Source of the DNA: Anoplopoma fimbria
Taxonomy: Eukaryota; Chordata; Actinopteri; Perciformes; Anoplopomatidae
Assembly: GCF_027596085.1 (NCBI RefSeq)
Contig: NC_072462.1
Coordinates: 21,923,112-21,987,111 of the forward strand
DNA: 64,000 nt
Direction: 5' to 3'
Shown piece after piece: positions 32,227-47,161 of the stretch; the stretch's first letter is position 1; every line of letters begins with the position of its first letter. The translations under genes and the position numbers were made by a program. Under the pieces are notes generated by a model that did not search any database, was not told the DNA's origin, and was given only the letters and a program-made list of their open reading frames with translations.

Positions 32227-35200
32227 ATATATACACGCACCCAGCCAACTATGAGAGAAGCCGTCTCTGAGATAAAATCTCCCTGGAGGTCATTAATGCT
32301 TGACTTCAGTTATTTTAATGCCTTCTCGGTTTAGTCTAAATGCTTAGAACCGTAATCATTTAAACTGTCTAAACTCTGCCAGATCTACGAGTGAGTTCCT
32401 CATTGCAAACTCATGATGTGCAGCCAAACATTGTACAAACACAATTTATATTCTGGTGCAGTTACCAGACTATAATGGTTCCAAGTGATATAACATTGAG
32501 CCTGAGCATCACATATCCTTTAGTGATATTTTGGATTTGTGATGCTCTCGATAGTGTGAAAAGGTTTACCAAATTTAAGGAAGAGTTTTACTGATATTCA
32601 ATTTCCACAGTGTTCTACAACCCGTTTTCATCCATTGGAATTGTAAACAGCCTATTGACTGGTTGATTCAAAAAGCACGTGCATGTCAGTCCCAGTGTGT
32701 GTGCCCCCCTGGCTAGCTTATGGCCACGTTCTGGAATGCACTGATAACGCCGTCCCGACCCACAGTGCCGTCACTAAAGCGTAGTGACGACACTGTGAGG
32801 TCTGACAACTCTGTTGCTGCTGTTTGCACTGTAAGCTGCTGTTAGCTGGCTCAATCATATTTATGCTCTGAATTTGGAAATAAGCACCTTTTTAAATCAT
32901 TTAATATTTTCATTTGTTCAATAATTGAATTTAAATTTCTTGCTAAAGTCATATTAACTTATCTTTATTATTAACTCTTATTCTCAAAATGTACATCCAC
33001 TTTACAAACTACCAGCCAAGTCTGAAAAGCAGCACAGTGACTTCAAGCTTCTGGCACATTTTGACAGATGAAATGTCACCTGTTGAATGAGCTGCCGTCT
33101 GGACGCTCTTGATGAATGCAGTTATGACAGCCATTCTAATCTCGTCCCCTCACTGAGAACTGAACTCCCACAGAGTATCCAAACTCAAAGCTCCATCAAT
33201 CAGTTTTTTTTTTTACATTAAAGTTCAGTCAAATGACCTTGTGTATTGAGAAAATGGTCCTAGAGATGAACCCAAAGAGAATTATCACCCAACTCTGCCT
33301 CACCACAAAACTTTGGATCTTTCATTCTCAAAGCTCTCATCAACCGCGTTTCCAGCAGCAGGCAGCTTTTTTCAGAAAGCAAGCTCTGATGAACCCACCG
33401 TGTACTCAACCTTCACTAAACAGCAGACAGACATAGCTAGCAACTAGATTGGTAAGAAAGTGGAACATCTAGCAGCCTAAAGAGCCGGTAGTTTTTCTCA
33501 AGAGTGGGTGGAGACCTAACCAGTAAAAAAGCAGAGTGAATATTGAACTTCTATTCATCAGATGGACAGAAACCGACTCCAGTTGAATGATAATGTTAAG
33601 GGCTGATTCTTACAGCTATGTTTGGAATTGTAAGAGACAAAAAAAGGATAACTGCAGTTTAAAAGACCTACATCCCATTGATATCATTTTGAAAATGTGT
33701 AGATTGATTGGGTATCAGTAACAGTATTGCTCATTTGCTTAGCCCGAATTGTTTATATAAAAGTCACTAAGCTTTACCAACATCTCAAGCACATAAATAA
33801 CAAATCAGTTATCCAACACACACAACACGGCTGGCTTTAAATTAGTTTATGCAACTTATTTTGTTTCCAGCACATTACTCATTCACACTGTTTCCCCCCC
33901 GCTGTACGCCTCTACTTAGGCTTAATCCGCTCCACTTTAGCGAACCTGTGTTGCCTGATGAGTTCAGGGATGGCCTCTGAAAGCAATAGATTGTTGTTTG
34001 CCCCAGGGGACGAGTCAAGGGCTTACAGCTGTATAACTTTCTGTCTCCGACTCTCTGCCCATCCTAAGAGCCTGCCTTGGCCCCGGTCCCTCGAGTCACT
34101 GCCAAGGTTAGCCACCCTGTCAGCATTTAGACTTCTCCTTGTCATCTTCCCTGTGCTGGACAGTCAGGAGATGTGACAGGATGAGCAGGGACATAAATCG
34201 CGTTGTTTTAGAGCCACAATAACATTGGGGAAAAGCTGGCTTGTCTCGCCGTCAGCCACAGACTGTCTGTCTCTCTGACTTTTTAATCTGATTGGTCTCA
34301 AGTCTGAGGAGGGTTTGAGAAGGAGAAACAAAAGGGACCAGAAGGAGAGGCGATTTACTGAAAAAAAAAGAAAAAAAGATGGCCGATCTAAATTCACTGG
34401 GTTGACACTTGGGAAGCTGCCAGGCACATTGACATGCAAAGACTTGGCCACAAGTCAGAGAAATAGGAGCTGAGCGGCCTGGAGCACTGCTGCAGACCGC
34501 TAATGGTTAGTGTGTTGATTAGATGGAGGGAGGCAGATAGAAATCTCATCAAACTGGAGGAAGGTATTAATGGATTCACAGCTTGGAGCTCATTCTGTGG
34601 TTGTGATAGAGGTTGGCTGGCAGTAACTTATCCAAAAACCTGGTAGAAATATCCACAACATTTCTCTGTGAAGATGGCTGCACATGAACAGCAGCAGAAT
34701 CACTTTGCATGTTATTATAAAATGGTCAGAATTGAGGCATTATTTTAAACTTTTAGGACCCCATGCAGTGGCCACCTTTCTTCCTCAATATGATGCGATT
34801 CCTTTTCAAACCGGATGCTGAAGCTTAAACACAGAAAAAATTGTTATTGGATATTTCTTTTTCTGGAAATTATGTTCGTCGTGTTGTATTCGAGGAAGTG
34901 TTAGAAAGAGTGAGCCTAGTTTAACCTGTGGGAGCTTCAGACGACTTGTGTAACATGTTTTTCTATACCGCGGAGAAAATAAATTCCTGATGAGTGAGAA
35001 AGAGTCAAAGTGCTCCCTGACGCCTTTACCGAAGAGACACACCGGGGACTGAATCATCCGTCAAACTGCCAAGAATTACTGCTCTCACAGAATGTCATGA
35101 TGAGGCTAAAAGCTGAAAAATGCAAACAGTCGGAGAAAACGGTGGCACAGGCAGACGGGAGAAGGTGTGAATACTTTATGTGACTGACACAAGCAACAAA

Positions 35201-38200
35201 AATGCAGGATTTCCATTCTGCCTTGATGAAAGTACTTAATGTCAGTTCACGGATGAGGACTCTAGTATTTCTGGGGAACTTTCCAAAAAGTGTTTCGCAT
35301 CCTCAAAAAGTCTTTCTACAAAAGCAGATGTTGATGGAGTGTTGTTCCAATAATCAGGATTGTCTTTATATTTGTGCCGGTATAGCAGCGTTTATCAGAG
35401 GGTCTCAATGTGAAGGTGCACTGAACATAATGTAGATTAGCAGATTCTTCTATAAAGGGACCAAAGACACTCGGAGTGCGTCTCTCTTGTAAACATGGGG
35501 CTGATTGTTGCCTAAAGGAGCCCTGAAGGTTTGATTACTCTTCAGTAAAACGCACATATGTCAAGAGTGAATTATTTTCGCTTCTCTCCTCATTTTCAGC
35601 CCTAACAAACGACTGCTAACATGCCCATGAGCAAGAAGACTCAGCAGCAGCCTTCTGGCGAGTTTGCTGCTGTAATGTGTGAAGGCCAGCGTTAAACTAA
35701 AGCATGCTTGCTCAACAAACCTTCAGCAAAGGTCTCCAAACAAGTTGCTTTGGCTCCTTTCTGCCATAGTTTCATCCAGTACAGATGGCATTTTACATCA
35801 AAAGAGGGCAGCTCTTTTATTTGTGAATGTGTGCATGCATGAAAAGAATTTATGTGTATACAAATCATGGTGCGCTTGTTGTGCTCTGATTTGTATGAAA
35901 GGTGCACCTTCTAAGTGGCTAGGAGAATGGAGCAGCTATTAGAAAATGTCACCTCTGTCTTGTGCTTTATAGGCTTCAGAAACAGTCTGCGCCCCTGATG
36001 AAATGAAGAGACCTTTGGTTGGCTTTCAAAGGTTTTATGTTGAAAAGATGGGGTAACATAAGCAACCTTTCTCCTCGCTTTAGCTCGCACAGGGCTTATT
36101 TATTACATTTGGCTGTTTATTAACATTTGGCAGTATTGATGAGAATTGATTTCCAGTGCTGCAAAGACAAAAAGCACAATGGCGAAAAAATCAAGGCGAC
36201 AACAAAGAGACTATGATGCAGCAAATTTCAGTTTGAATAAGTCAGGGGAATTTGGTAATATAATTTAAGAACGTTTGCATTTCATTCATCAGTCATAATT
36301 ATTCAAAAACAGTGCATTCAGTTTCATTGCGGCACATAACATAATTCCAATATTATTTATTTTACATGAATTGTTTTTTCTCACATATTTGTTTTTATAT
36401 TCCAACTAAACTGGCATAGATGCTGTACCAACTTTCCAGTTACTACAGTTTTCCCAGTGAGGGTACCAATGGATGGTTAGTTGTGTTGTCACTGCTAATT
36501 TCCTTCCTTTTTATTTTGACTGACAGTCAACAAATTCACATGGACATGTGTTGATGAATAACAGTGTTTGGTTTCCTCCAGTGCACAGCTGATGCCCCAG
36601 TGATCTTTGCGTGGCTGAAGCTAGTGACTGCTGTACTATGATTTCTACATTAGTTCAATATTTGACTTCTATTGGGAAGCATCCTGATAGTTATTTCTGC
36701 TAAATGTCATCTCCGCTCTGTCTGTCTGTCTATCTCACTGTAAATAAAGTTGAAATGGCAAAAAAAAAATCTTTTAAAAATATGAACATTTCCTAAAAAA
36801 ATAATTTAAACACTCACTGTCCAAATCTCCAAGTTTCCTCCTCGCCAGCCACTGCTTTGGAACAAAATAAAGCACCAACTCTTTGATATAATGCAGTGAA
36901 CTTACAATGCTTATAATTGAACTTGGGCAACATCAGCTAATAATAGAGGAGAGCAGATTGAATTGTTGGACCAGCTGGGAATCTCTGATTAAACAAAGTA
37001 AAAGGCTGCTACTACTGCATTCAAAACTACCCTTCTGGTGCCCTTGATCAAGACACTCTGCTCTACTGGCCAACAGTTATTTGGCCATAGGCTTGTACTG
37101 GCCGGCTTCCAGTTGCGGCTGTATGAGTATGAAACCAGCCATGGCTGAAGTTTGGAGGGTCACTGCTTATTCTTCTTAAATCTTTGGCAGCTCGAACTCT
37201 TTGCCTGAAGGACAGAAGAAAGTTTCCATCAACTGCAGCCCTGTGGTGTGAGACGCTGGACATTTGCCTTTTCAATTAACTAACGGTTGTCATGTCAGCC
37301 AAAAGTCTTAAGACAAGAAGAAATACATAAGTTTGACTGTAGTATTTACCGCAGTTTAAAATGACACATTAAACCATCTCGAAATTACCATATTCACACA
37401 GCTCAGCTCCAGGCTTTCCTTCTTTGTCCAAACATTTATCCAGCCCACAACGATTGACTGTTTGCACCTCTCCTAATTCTCCCTGACCAACAGATTTATC
37501 CAAAGCTTAAGTCAATTTGTCACATGCATCCTATCTCTGGAATGTTCAGAAACATGGTCATGTGGCATGTGTGAATAGAAGCAGGGATCTATTTTTAGGG
37601 AAATATGAACTGCCAATTTCCCAGCACGAGTCCCGATAACATTTCAGGGGAAATACTGATCCATCTGCGTCTGCATGAAGGCAGTGACATAGCGGGAACA
37701 TGCACATAAGGGGTTACGTCCTTCTGACAGAAGAGACTTTAACGTAGATCTAGTTAGCCAGTCACAAGACCTCGCTGATGACATACTTGAATCTGCAACT
37801 TGTTTATGATTTAATAGGACTGAAAACTTGTTGACTGTTAACATTTCCGCACCGGCCATGTTCCTAAAACTAATGAGAGACATCTTCCGCCACATACACG
37901 CACATCTGGCCTTGCCCGATCATCTTCTTCTGTTGAGCTCTTATGTCGTTGGCATCCATAAGTTTTGCATTACTGTCCTCTGCTGGACTGTCCCTTGACC
38001 CATCTATTCCAGCATTGCCATGGCATGTGTGAAAAGGATGAAAAGGATGAAAATGTTCCTGAATGTTGAATGAATGAATAGTGGTAATCACTAACGGTGT
38101 CTGAAAGGATATTCCAGTAATTTACAGGAAACTTTTTGTAAAAGAGGCTTTAGACTGAAAGCATTTCTTCCCTACATTGGCGCCTCTATATATTTGAGAC

Positions 38201-38764
38201 CATATTCCTTTCTCACAGAATATAATAGAAACGTGTTTTGTTCAGTAATGGTAGTGAAGACTAAAACTGGAGGAGTGAAAGACTCTCAAGCCTTTAATCA
38301 GGAGGGAAGAATAGATTTGAATGCTGGTTAGATGCGTTGGCTGCAGTACAGGGAGTTGGCAGATGGGAAAGAAAAATGGAGGGAAAGGAATCAGAAACGA
38401 GATGGATGGATCAAACAATGCATAAAGTAACAATACACTCAGCTGTGTTATCACATGCGGCCCCTACCAGGCCAGTGAAGAGTGTTGAGTGAGGAGGCAG
38501 CAGGCAGTCAATGGCAGTATAAAACAGACAATAACAGGTGTTTTTAACAGAGTGAGTCATGGCAACCACACAAGGTCCTTGAGCATGGAGCCATCACTGG
38601 GCACCCAGCATATTGTTCGCTGCAGCTGAATGCGAGAGTTTACAGACAGGACAGACACAGAGGTGCACAATAACTCATTCACTCACACACACAATATTCT
38701 CCTGGCAGAGATAATAGTAATGACTTCAACCATATTGTCCAGCCCTTCCAGTAAATGCAACGCC

Positions 38765-38905
38765 TCAAAGATTCATGTAGCACGTTGGCTGAATTCCTCC
38801 CGGTAATCATAATGTGAAATATTTATGAATTGCTTTAATTAAATGGGCGAAGGCCATTTCGCACCGGCTTAGTGTTGTGGCATGCTACACTGATGAATAT
38901 CGAAA
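38765..38905. other. Possible conserved non-coding element
   Basis: Dense in homeodomain and POU-like motifs (TAATCATAATG, ATTTATGAAT, TTTAATTAAAT) next to a GC-richer block (GGCGAAGGCCATTTCGCACC), unlike the repeat-rich surroundings. There is no coding potential. Judged by composition only. Confidence 0.2.
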
Positions 38906-39985
38906 TGTTTACTGGCGTTGGAAGGTTGATGTCAAGACTGTGTGGGAGATGAGGCAAACGCACTGAGAGCAGGTCGTATTGTAATGTAGACAGTCAGGGC
39001 AGAAGATGATGTCATGTACATCATATTTAAGATATCATTTCACACTTGTTGATGTTTTGTCCAGCTGTTCTGTGCCTCCTTTATTCATCTAAAATACTTT
39101 GTGTTTTATTTTGACCCACACCCTCACCCACACCTTTTTGCTTTCACTCAATTCTTACAATTCTTTCTTTTTTTTGCGCACTTGCACTTCTAACAAGCTG
39201 CCTGTTCCCTCCTCTGCCCTCTCCATATCAGGTTATCTGGGTGATTCATCATGGCAATTCATAACTGCTCATGGCATGCGTTTCTGCACCGCACCTCATA
39301 AAACCGTATGAACATGAAAACAATGTGGTGGGCATCAGAACGAGCTGACCCATAGCTCGTACGGTGCTTTCATTTATTTGTGAGCAATTATATTAACTGA
39401 AACATTATGTTAAAGTTTTAAGAGAATCAGTATTCTGACTAATATATTATCAGTTTTAATGCTCACACATGTGCACATAGAATCACACATCTATTTCAAC
39501 CTTTGAACTTTTCCTGGCATCTAATCGGGAGCACCTTATCCTCTTTCCCGTCCTTTTGTGTCAAATATCTCATCCTTTTGTCCGTCTAAAGTCAGCGTTT
39601 TTGTTCTCCTCTGGTTGGCCCACCTGGGGTCCCTCAGACAGTTCTGCTGCCAAAGTGACTCTATTGTATCGGTCTAATTGCTTTACAATGGAGCAGCCGA
39701 ATGCTTCAGTTCACAGCGAAGGTGTCCCCAATCCATCACCTGGTCTCCACAGCACTAAATCACCGGAAGCAGTCATTAATATCCGGTCAATGAGCTGAAT
39801 CCCTTCATCTCTGTTCACGTCTGTGTGCAGGGTTACTTATTCTACTGGTCCCTTGGGTGCTTGGAAGATTCACAGACATCAGATGTTGTTATTTAGGGCC
39901 TGTGGTGAGACAACTATGTTAATGGAAACAAACTTAATTGTCAGTTTATTAGTACAACCATCAAAAACTATTAAAGTCTAATACC

Positions 39986-40359
39986 AGGGCTGGGTATTGG
40001 TACTCGATACCTCTACGATTTCAACCAAAATAACCCAGTACGCCACCTCTGACTGGCTGGCACTTGTTGCCTGCATACGTTGGATTGGTTAGGTTTGGGG
40101 TAAGAATATCAAGGTAAACCAATCAGAGTCGGTGTAGGGCGCGGCATGCCTTTGCAATAGTAGTGAAATAATATTGCAAACTGGAGGCTGAGCGTTACGG
40201 TTTCAACACAACAAAATGATCAGAGGTAAACCTAGAATGAGCGCAGTGCAGCTGGCCAATGGGACACATCCAGCTTCCATTCACATGATGGGTATCCAAT
40301 GAAGTAATCTATTGGTATTGGCATTACTTTAAATGTAATTAAGCCCTATACCCAGCCCT
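39986..40359. mobile_element. MITE with AGGGCTGGGTAT terminal inverted repeats
   Basis: The left end AGGGCTGGGTATTGG and right end ATACCCAGCCCT are inverted repeats enclosing 374 bp. Segments such as TATTGGTACTCGATACCT and CCTCTGACTGGCTGG recur in reverse near 59785-59870. No transposase is present. Confidence 0.7.
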
Positions 40360-41544
40360 AAGTAAAGTATGTCTTCATGACGATTATAGTGTTACATTTT
40401 TTAAATAGGAGTTGATTTAACTTCATGGTCATTATGGTGGCTACAGCTTGCGATACAGTTATTGTGATACAGCTATAATATGCTGCCACAAAAACTGGAT
40501 GGAATCAGCTTTTATTCACACAATAAGCTTCACAAAGCTTTTTTTTTTTTTCATGTAGTTACATTTAAACCTCAAAATCAGTAAATCCCTATTTCTAATA
40601 TTGTTCATTAGTAAGTGGTAACATTGCCCATGCTGTACAAGCAGGCAGCGCCATAAACCTCGACATGTCAACTAAATAAACTTCACTGGAGATATGCTAT
40701 TGAATTTGTATTTGCTATAAATGGTGCAAAATGAAACGTGCAGTAATGAGGATATAAAAACAAGACATTTTTGAGAGTGAAGGAACAGTCAATGTAATGT
40801 GTTGAGTTTAAGTTGAGTTTTGTCAGGGATGATTGATGGAGGCGTTTCATTGATGCCCTCTCGACTTGTGGTTGGATTGAGGTTGTTGTTGCCTTTGTTT
40901 TTCCTTGAGGCTTTGTCTCAACCATCGTGGGAGTCATGAGACTACAGGATGTCTGCTCTGAATATCAATGAAGATTTAAATGGTTCATTGTTACTTTGGT
41001 TTGTCTGTTGCTCCTTGACAGGTATAAATATGAGCTGGGCACAGGCAGAGATGTGTACAGTATATGAGCTATAGAAAAAGTGCCTTACCACCTAAAGGAC
41101 ACTTACTGTCCACAGGGCATACAGTTACAGTATATAAGTTCTATTCAGCCCAGTGCATTGTAGTTTTTCCACACTTCAGATTATCAGCTATGATTTGAAT
41201 CATCGTTGAGAAGCTGTTTCCTGTCTTCCACTTTTCTTAAAATGTGATTGATCAATCATTGTCACGTCCTGAGCTGCTAATCTCCTCTTTAATTGACTCA
41301 TTAAATGACAGAGTAAGCAGTGACATCACTCATATATGACCACACATGGCCTTAGCAGTGCGATATGCTATTTGTCCTTTAAAGTTTAATGTTATACGTA
41401 TTTCATGAGTGTAATAATTCTTCTGGTGTTAGCAGGCCGTCTTATTTTCAGGTGAGGCAGCATGACTTCGCTATAATATGCTGTCGGAAACCCTGCATGA
41501 CTACATCCCTGATCACTATTGAGCCCAGTAATGATCCTGATCAT

Positions 41545-41660
41545 GTTATTATTAGTGCTGTGTGTTGACAAGAATCTGGCGATAAGTGTCATGATACAGG
41601 GGTTGCGATTCAATATCTTGTGATACGGAAAGTAAAGGCGATACATTGAGATTTTATTAA
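41545..41660. repeat. Probable dispersed repeat fragment (GGCGATAAG type)
   Basis: GACAAGAATCTGGCGATAAG, GATACAGGGGTTGCGATTCA and ATATCTTGTGATACGG resemble a fish element I recall as common. No second copy is visible here. Confidence 0.35.
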
Positions 41661-42540
41661 AATCTGAATCTAGAAAACTGTCATAGTATAAAGAAAACAA
41701 CACCAAATGCAAAGAATCTGAGAAAAAAAGCATTTTTTAAAATGCAAATATTACTGTGGAATCTGCATTTGCAATAATAACAGTCTCACTGTAATGTTTA
41801 TAAAACCCTTGTAATTACTTATAGAGCTTTATAGAGCTTTAGTGTTGTGCAGTGTAACATATTTTTATTCTTAAATATATAGAATTTTTGAGATCTTATC
41901 TGCTCCCCAATTAACCTTTTCATTGCACAGATAATACTCGTCTTACCAGGATTGGTTACTGTACGAGCTGCTGTGTTTGAAGCTGTCTGGTTTCCTCTGC
42001 CGATTTGTAAGTTCTGCTGCTCTAGCAGAGACTTACACACTCAGGAGTCCACACAATCAGGCAAATTCTCCCTCACTGCCTGACGCAAGCAGCCATTCAA
42101 TGACTGCTCTGCTGGAGGATGAGGAAGAAAAAGGGATTTTAAAGAGTGACGTAAGCACAAGAAGGGACAATTAAATAATCTCCTCCTGAGAAAGATGCTT
42201 CCTGGGAGGTTGTGAGGTCCTCTGATGTGTGAGTTATCAGAGCCGGAGCAGAGTAAAAACACAGGGAGTCCTCAGAGGAGAGTGTCAGGGTTGTTTAAAT
42301 CCCACGGGTGTAGTGAAGATCTTTATAATGGGTTTAATCACTAACATATTGAAACACCAGCAGCAAACTAAATCTTCTTTTGTGTGTCTGGCAGATTACA
42401 TTATATCCTTCCCAACACACACAGCGCTAACCAGCAGCGATCCGTTAGCCGGCCCAGATGTCTCTTTTATGATTGGGACAACCGGAGAGGAGCACTGCAG
42501 GTCATCTGATACTGTGGGGCTGCCTTACCTAGCTCCTACC

Positions 42541-42644
<104 letters not shown>

Positions 42645-42699
42645 GCTTTCTTCCATACCATCTGCTGCCCGTGATGCATAAACATGAGGTAACAATAGT

Positions 42700-42719
42700 A
42701 AAAAAAAAAAAAAAAAAAA
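42700..42719 (+). repeat. Poly(A) run
   Basis: Twenty consecutive A residues, without an obvious retroposed body upstream apart from the (CA)n tract. Confidence 0.9.
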
Positions 42720-45700
42720 GGGAACTAAGAAGGTGGTAGGAGGTGTGAATCTGTGATCTGTGAGAACTGTCGCGTTGAGTTGCACATTTTAAGTGATGCA
42801 TGTGATTATTTGATAAGGTGATAATTGGAAGCAAAAGTGACTCACGTAATGGACATTACCATATCCTCTTGTTGGCTGGAGGTACGTGATGGGCAGCAGA
42901 GCCTGTCGAGTGTTCCCGAGTTTGAATAATTTAAGAAGAGAGAGCATTATCACCTTGCTGTGAGTACAGTCAACATGTCTGCTTTATTTTTTTTGGTGCA
43001 CTCTTTTAGATATTGCACAGTGGAAGGATGTGTTTTTGGGAGTCCAGGGTTCCAAAAACACAATGTTAGCTGGCTGAAAAGACGTTCAGCTAAAGTTAAT
43101 AGCTGTCTTTGCATTAACCAAATAAAGCAATCAGCAGTTTAGATTCTATGTCAGGTTTGGTTGAATTCAACTTCTGTGATGAAGAGTTTGGATCCCAATT
43201 TTAAGGGTTTTTGACTTTGCTACAGCTCATATTTACACCTCAAAGGGGCTTCTTTTCCATAGCAGCAGTGGCTGAGGCTGATGAAGGCTGTTTTGAGCCA
43301 TCCGTCACCAAAACTGACAGAAAAAACTACTAAAAAGTATCTAGAATTGATTAACATATTTCATAGATCAACACATTTGTTCTGTAAATTATCCACTGAT
43401 GATCTCATTAAAAGAAAATTAGAATTTTAAATAAAAGTGGCGTCATGAAAGTACATCAGACATGTTTTTTTCCCTTTTTTTTTTAAATTACATTGTCAAA
43501 CCATAAAACCTTTGGCTTCCCTCAGAGTGCAGAAATCCATTAACCCTGGAGTTGTGGAAAATGATCAAAGAAAAGAGAAAGAAAGGAGGCAGAGCCATTT
43601 GTAAGCTGACTCTACTCTCTTTCACCATTTCCACCTATTCTCTGTAGCCATTTTAACAAATTACTCTCCCTCTCTGGCGCTAGCTCTGCTTTCTCACTTT
43701 CTCCTTCTCTTTATGTCTTTCTCTCTGTGTCTGTCAGTCACTGCCGGTGATCTGAGCATGTACACCTGCACATGTAGAACACAAACAGAGGGCTTCAACG
43801 TGTTCTTCAAAGAGAGATGCATAAACACACCGACACAGGAATTAACACAACCATAGTACAGTAGACCATGGAAAGTTTTTTTGAAGCTGTGTGTTGAAAC
43901 AAAAAAGACTTCAGTGACTATCTTTCAGTTCACTTCTTTTTTTTATGTGCATGAAAAAGTAGTTTTCAGTAAATGCCTGAAATGAATAAAAACACATAAA
44001 TGTCTCAGAACATTTCCCATGCTTGCCTGAGGTGTTAATATTTGTATATCGATTAACTAAAGATTTTCTGGATAAACACTCTGTCCTTCTTCTTGTTTTA
44101 TTTTCAGCAGTGTAGACACAGCATCAGCATATTGCTTATTACTCCTTATGTAATTGGATTTTGAGTAAATTAAGTTGAGTTAAAAGTCGTATAACATTCC
44201 CACATCTTGTCCCTTTTTAAAATCTAAAACATGCTAGTTGAGGCTGATCTTGCCATGAAACAGAGGCAATTACCCAGAGAGAGGAGGATGATTGCGATTT
44301 CTTAGGAAGATTGAAGAATGAAGGACGATACCGGTGGCGTCACCTAATTTGCCCTTATGCTGTAACACCGTCTGGGGAGAAGCCTCATCTAATATCTCCA
44401 GCATGTCCTCTATCAGACTATCAGACATCAAAGCTCTGTCCTGGTCGGTTCCAGCAGGAATATGAGGAGCATTAATTCTCCTGATATTGCAGGGGTCACA
44501 CTAAGCTGCTGCAGTCCTGATAAGTTCTGACTCAGCACAGTCTATAATTCCCGACAATGTGCCATGTTTAAAGACTTAAAACCAGCCGCACACGGATAAT
44601 TGACTCCATGTTGAGGGGGATGATTATTTCATCTCTGGATTGTCTCTGCTCGAGTTGCGTTTGTATTAACGGATTGTAGTGATGGATTGAGCAGATGAGT
44701 GGAAAAAGAGGAACCAGAGGGATGAGAAGGAGGGGAGGAAAGGGGGGGAGAGAAAAGAGATTGAGTTGGAACTTTTTTCATTTGTGGGGTTTTGTCAGAA
44801 TCCAATACACAATTATCACCAGTGTCCTGTTCAGTCCTCTGTGTGTCCTCTACTGATTTACTTCATGTCATATCTAAAGAGGAGAGAATTCAGTGAAAGA
44901 GAGAAAACAGTAGTGTTAGTGAGCATGCAACACAATGGGTCAGTACACCATTCAGAGCTTTCATTAAACTCATGCTTTCTCCCTTCAAGTTATCAAAACA
45001 AGTTGTCCTTTTTAATTTAGCTTCTATCTTTATCTTTTTTTAAACCTGTTTTCACTGCTGAATGAGTTTGACATTCTGAATATATCCTTCAAAGGATATT
45101 GTGAACCCATCTGTCTGCTTCTCTCTGAAGTCTTTTTTCCCTTTTGACCAAAAGTTATAACATCTTTGATGTGAGTGCAGTTAGTGACAGTGTGGGCTCC
45201 ATTGTAGCTCTGACAGCTTGATAGAGTAGCAGTGGGGGGCGGGGCTTGGTGAACAGTCAATTGATTCATTCATATAGACTTATCCTTTTGGTACCAATTC
45301 AATTTAGAAAATCCAAAGAAACGTAGGTTTGACTGTATCACATATTATTCATCTGCTAGTTCTGACAGATGTTTTTATTTAGTGTTAAAAACCAAGATGC
45401 CATGTTATGAATGGACACATCATCGGACTTATTCTACCCTGCTCATCATCTTTATACAAAACTATGTTACTGTAAACTGAAGCCAGCAGCAGGAAACAAC
45501 TTTTGGATGCGGGGGGACCTAAACACCAAGTGAAAACAGCGTTACAAAGTCATTTAAACAAATCCATGAAATTGCTTGCAAAAAAACATGCAAAGAACAA
45601 AAACGGTAAACCTTAAAAGGTAGGCTAAACTTCTAGAAAAGCCTTGTTTTGTTATATCGTTGAAATTGTCATTAAAACACGACAGCAATCAATAATCAAA

Positions 45701-46223
45701 TGCTCTGACAATATTTTTTTTTTACCTTTCTAGTGTCTTCCACAAGCTGTGGGTTTGGCAGCTGTGAGTACTAAAAATAGCCGAGCTCATTGTTTACGTT
45801 CATAATGATAATTTGGGGGGAATGTCTTTAGAGGGAGGCCTAAAGGGACGGGCTGTCAGTGTTGCCAACTGGCGAGGTTCTTGCTAGATTGGGCTGGGTT
45901 TTCAATCGGATGATTTTTTATTTTTTTTAAATATAGCGTACACTTGCTGGTTTCTCAAGATTAGCTTTAAACATGCCACCGCTCTAATTCATCTCTAAAC
46001 AAAAGAGTAAGCTTTCAGTGTTTCCACCAGGATTACTCAGTGTGTTGCTCTCACAAGTTTTTTCTTTTGTTTCTTCTTTTACTTGAATGGCTTCTAATTT
46101 AAAGGAAGCAGAAACTGTGTTGTGTGTGTATGTGCGTGCGTGTGCATATGTGTGTGTGTTCCAGGCTAACACGGTGAGGTTGTAATGCAGGCCTCGCCCT
46201 AAGCTTGTCACCCCATTAACTCC

Positions 46224-46226
<3 letters not shown>

Positions 46227-46313
<87 letters not shown>
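46227..46313 (+). repeat. (TG)n microsatellite, about 87 nt
   Basis: Uninterrupted; a second shorter (TG)n lies about 80 nt downstream. Confidence 0.97.
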
Positions 46314-46314
<1 letters not shown>

Positions 46315-46387
46315 TTTCAAGCTTAGTCAGCAAGCTAGAGGATACCTGCAGTCCTGGAGCAGTGCGTTTGTGCAGATGATGTAATGT

Positions 46388-46390
<3 letters not shown>

Positions 46391-46425
<35 letters not shown>

Positions 46426-46431
46426 GTGTAG
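46391..46431 (+). repeat. (TG)n microsatellite with one CG
   Basis: Same orientation as the tract at 46227, separated by unique sequence, so slippage or unequal pairing between the two is possible. Confidence 0.93.
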
Positions 46432-47161
46432 GTGAGGGAGTCAAGTTCAGGTTCAGGACAGGTCAAGTGTTTCGGAGATGTAAAGGTCTCTGTGGTGCCT
46501 CTGTCAGATCTGGGTGAGTACTCTTATGTTTTATTACCTTCACTCTCCAAGCCCAAGGCTATCAGCTCTTAACCAGACTAGCGCACACACACACACACGC
46601 ACATGCACACGCACATGCACAGGCATATACACACATTAAAAGACACTGCACTTACAGTACACTTTCCCTATAGTCAGTACACACTGCTGGGAAATAACCC
46701 AAAATCTTCATTACTGGTCATTCTGCTTGTGTCTCTTTGGGTGTGGCTTTAATACATCAACACTTGATATTCTGCTTTGACCTCTGCCGTCTACCATTAG
46801 TGGCTGTTTGTCTGAAGAGCCAATCAGGCTGCGAGAGGCCGGGGCCTTCTGTCATCTCTCTTTCTCTTTATGAGCAGGAGAGCAGGTTTCATGGGAGCAA
46901 TTGCTCTCTTGGAAGCTCTGATAATAGTTCAGAGGACCTGCGATCATTGGTTCCCCCAGAGGAGCAGTTATGCTATTCACTGTCCATTACACCTTTCCAG
47001 CCTGGGCCCTGTATAAACTGGGGCCCTGTAAAACCCTCACCGACTGACACCTACCGAGAGAAAGCTTGTCCAATCACGTTGACGTTCAGCCAAAAAACAG
47101 TTTGTGCTTTTGTACTATTGATTCTGCATCCCAGTGCACTAACCTGGTGATTAGTTGGGGG

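Noticed and set aside
37063..37275. 70-codon minus-strand frame with an Arg-rich segment
   Set aside because: Composition suggests a repeat-derived frame, but no second copy or family could be named.
45855..45935. TCAGTGTTGCCAACTGGCGA segment resembling a common fish repeat
   Set aside because: Too short, and no second copy in the window to support an entry.
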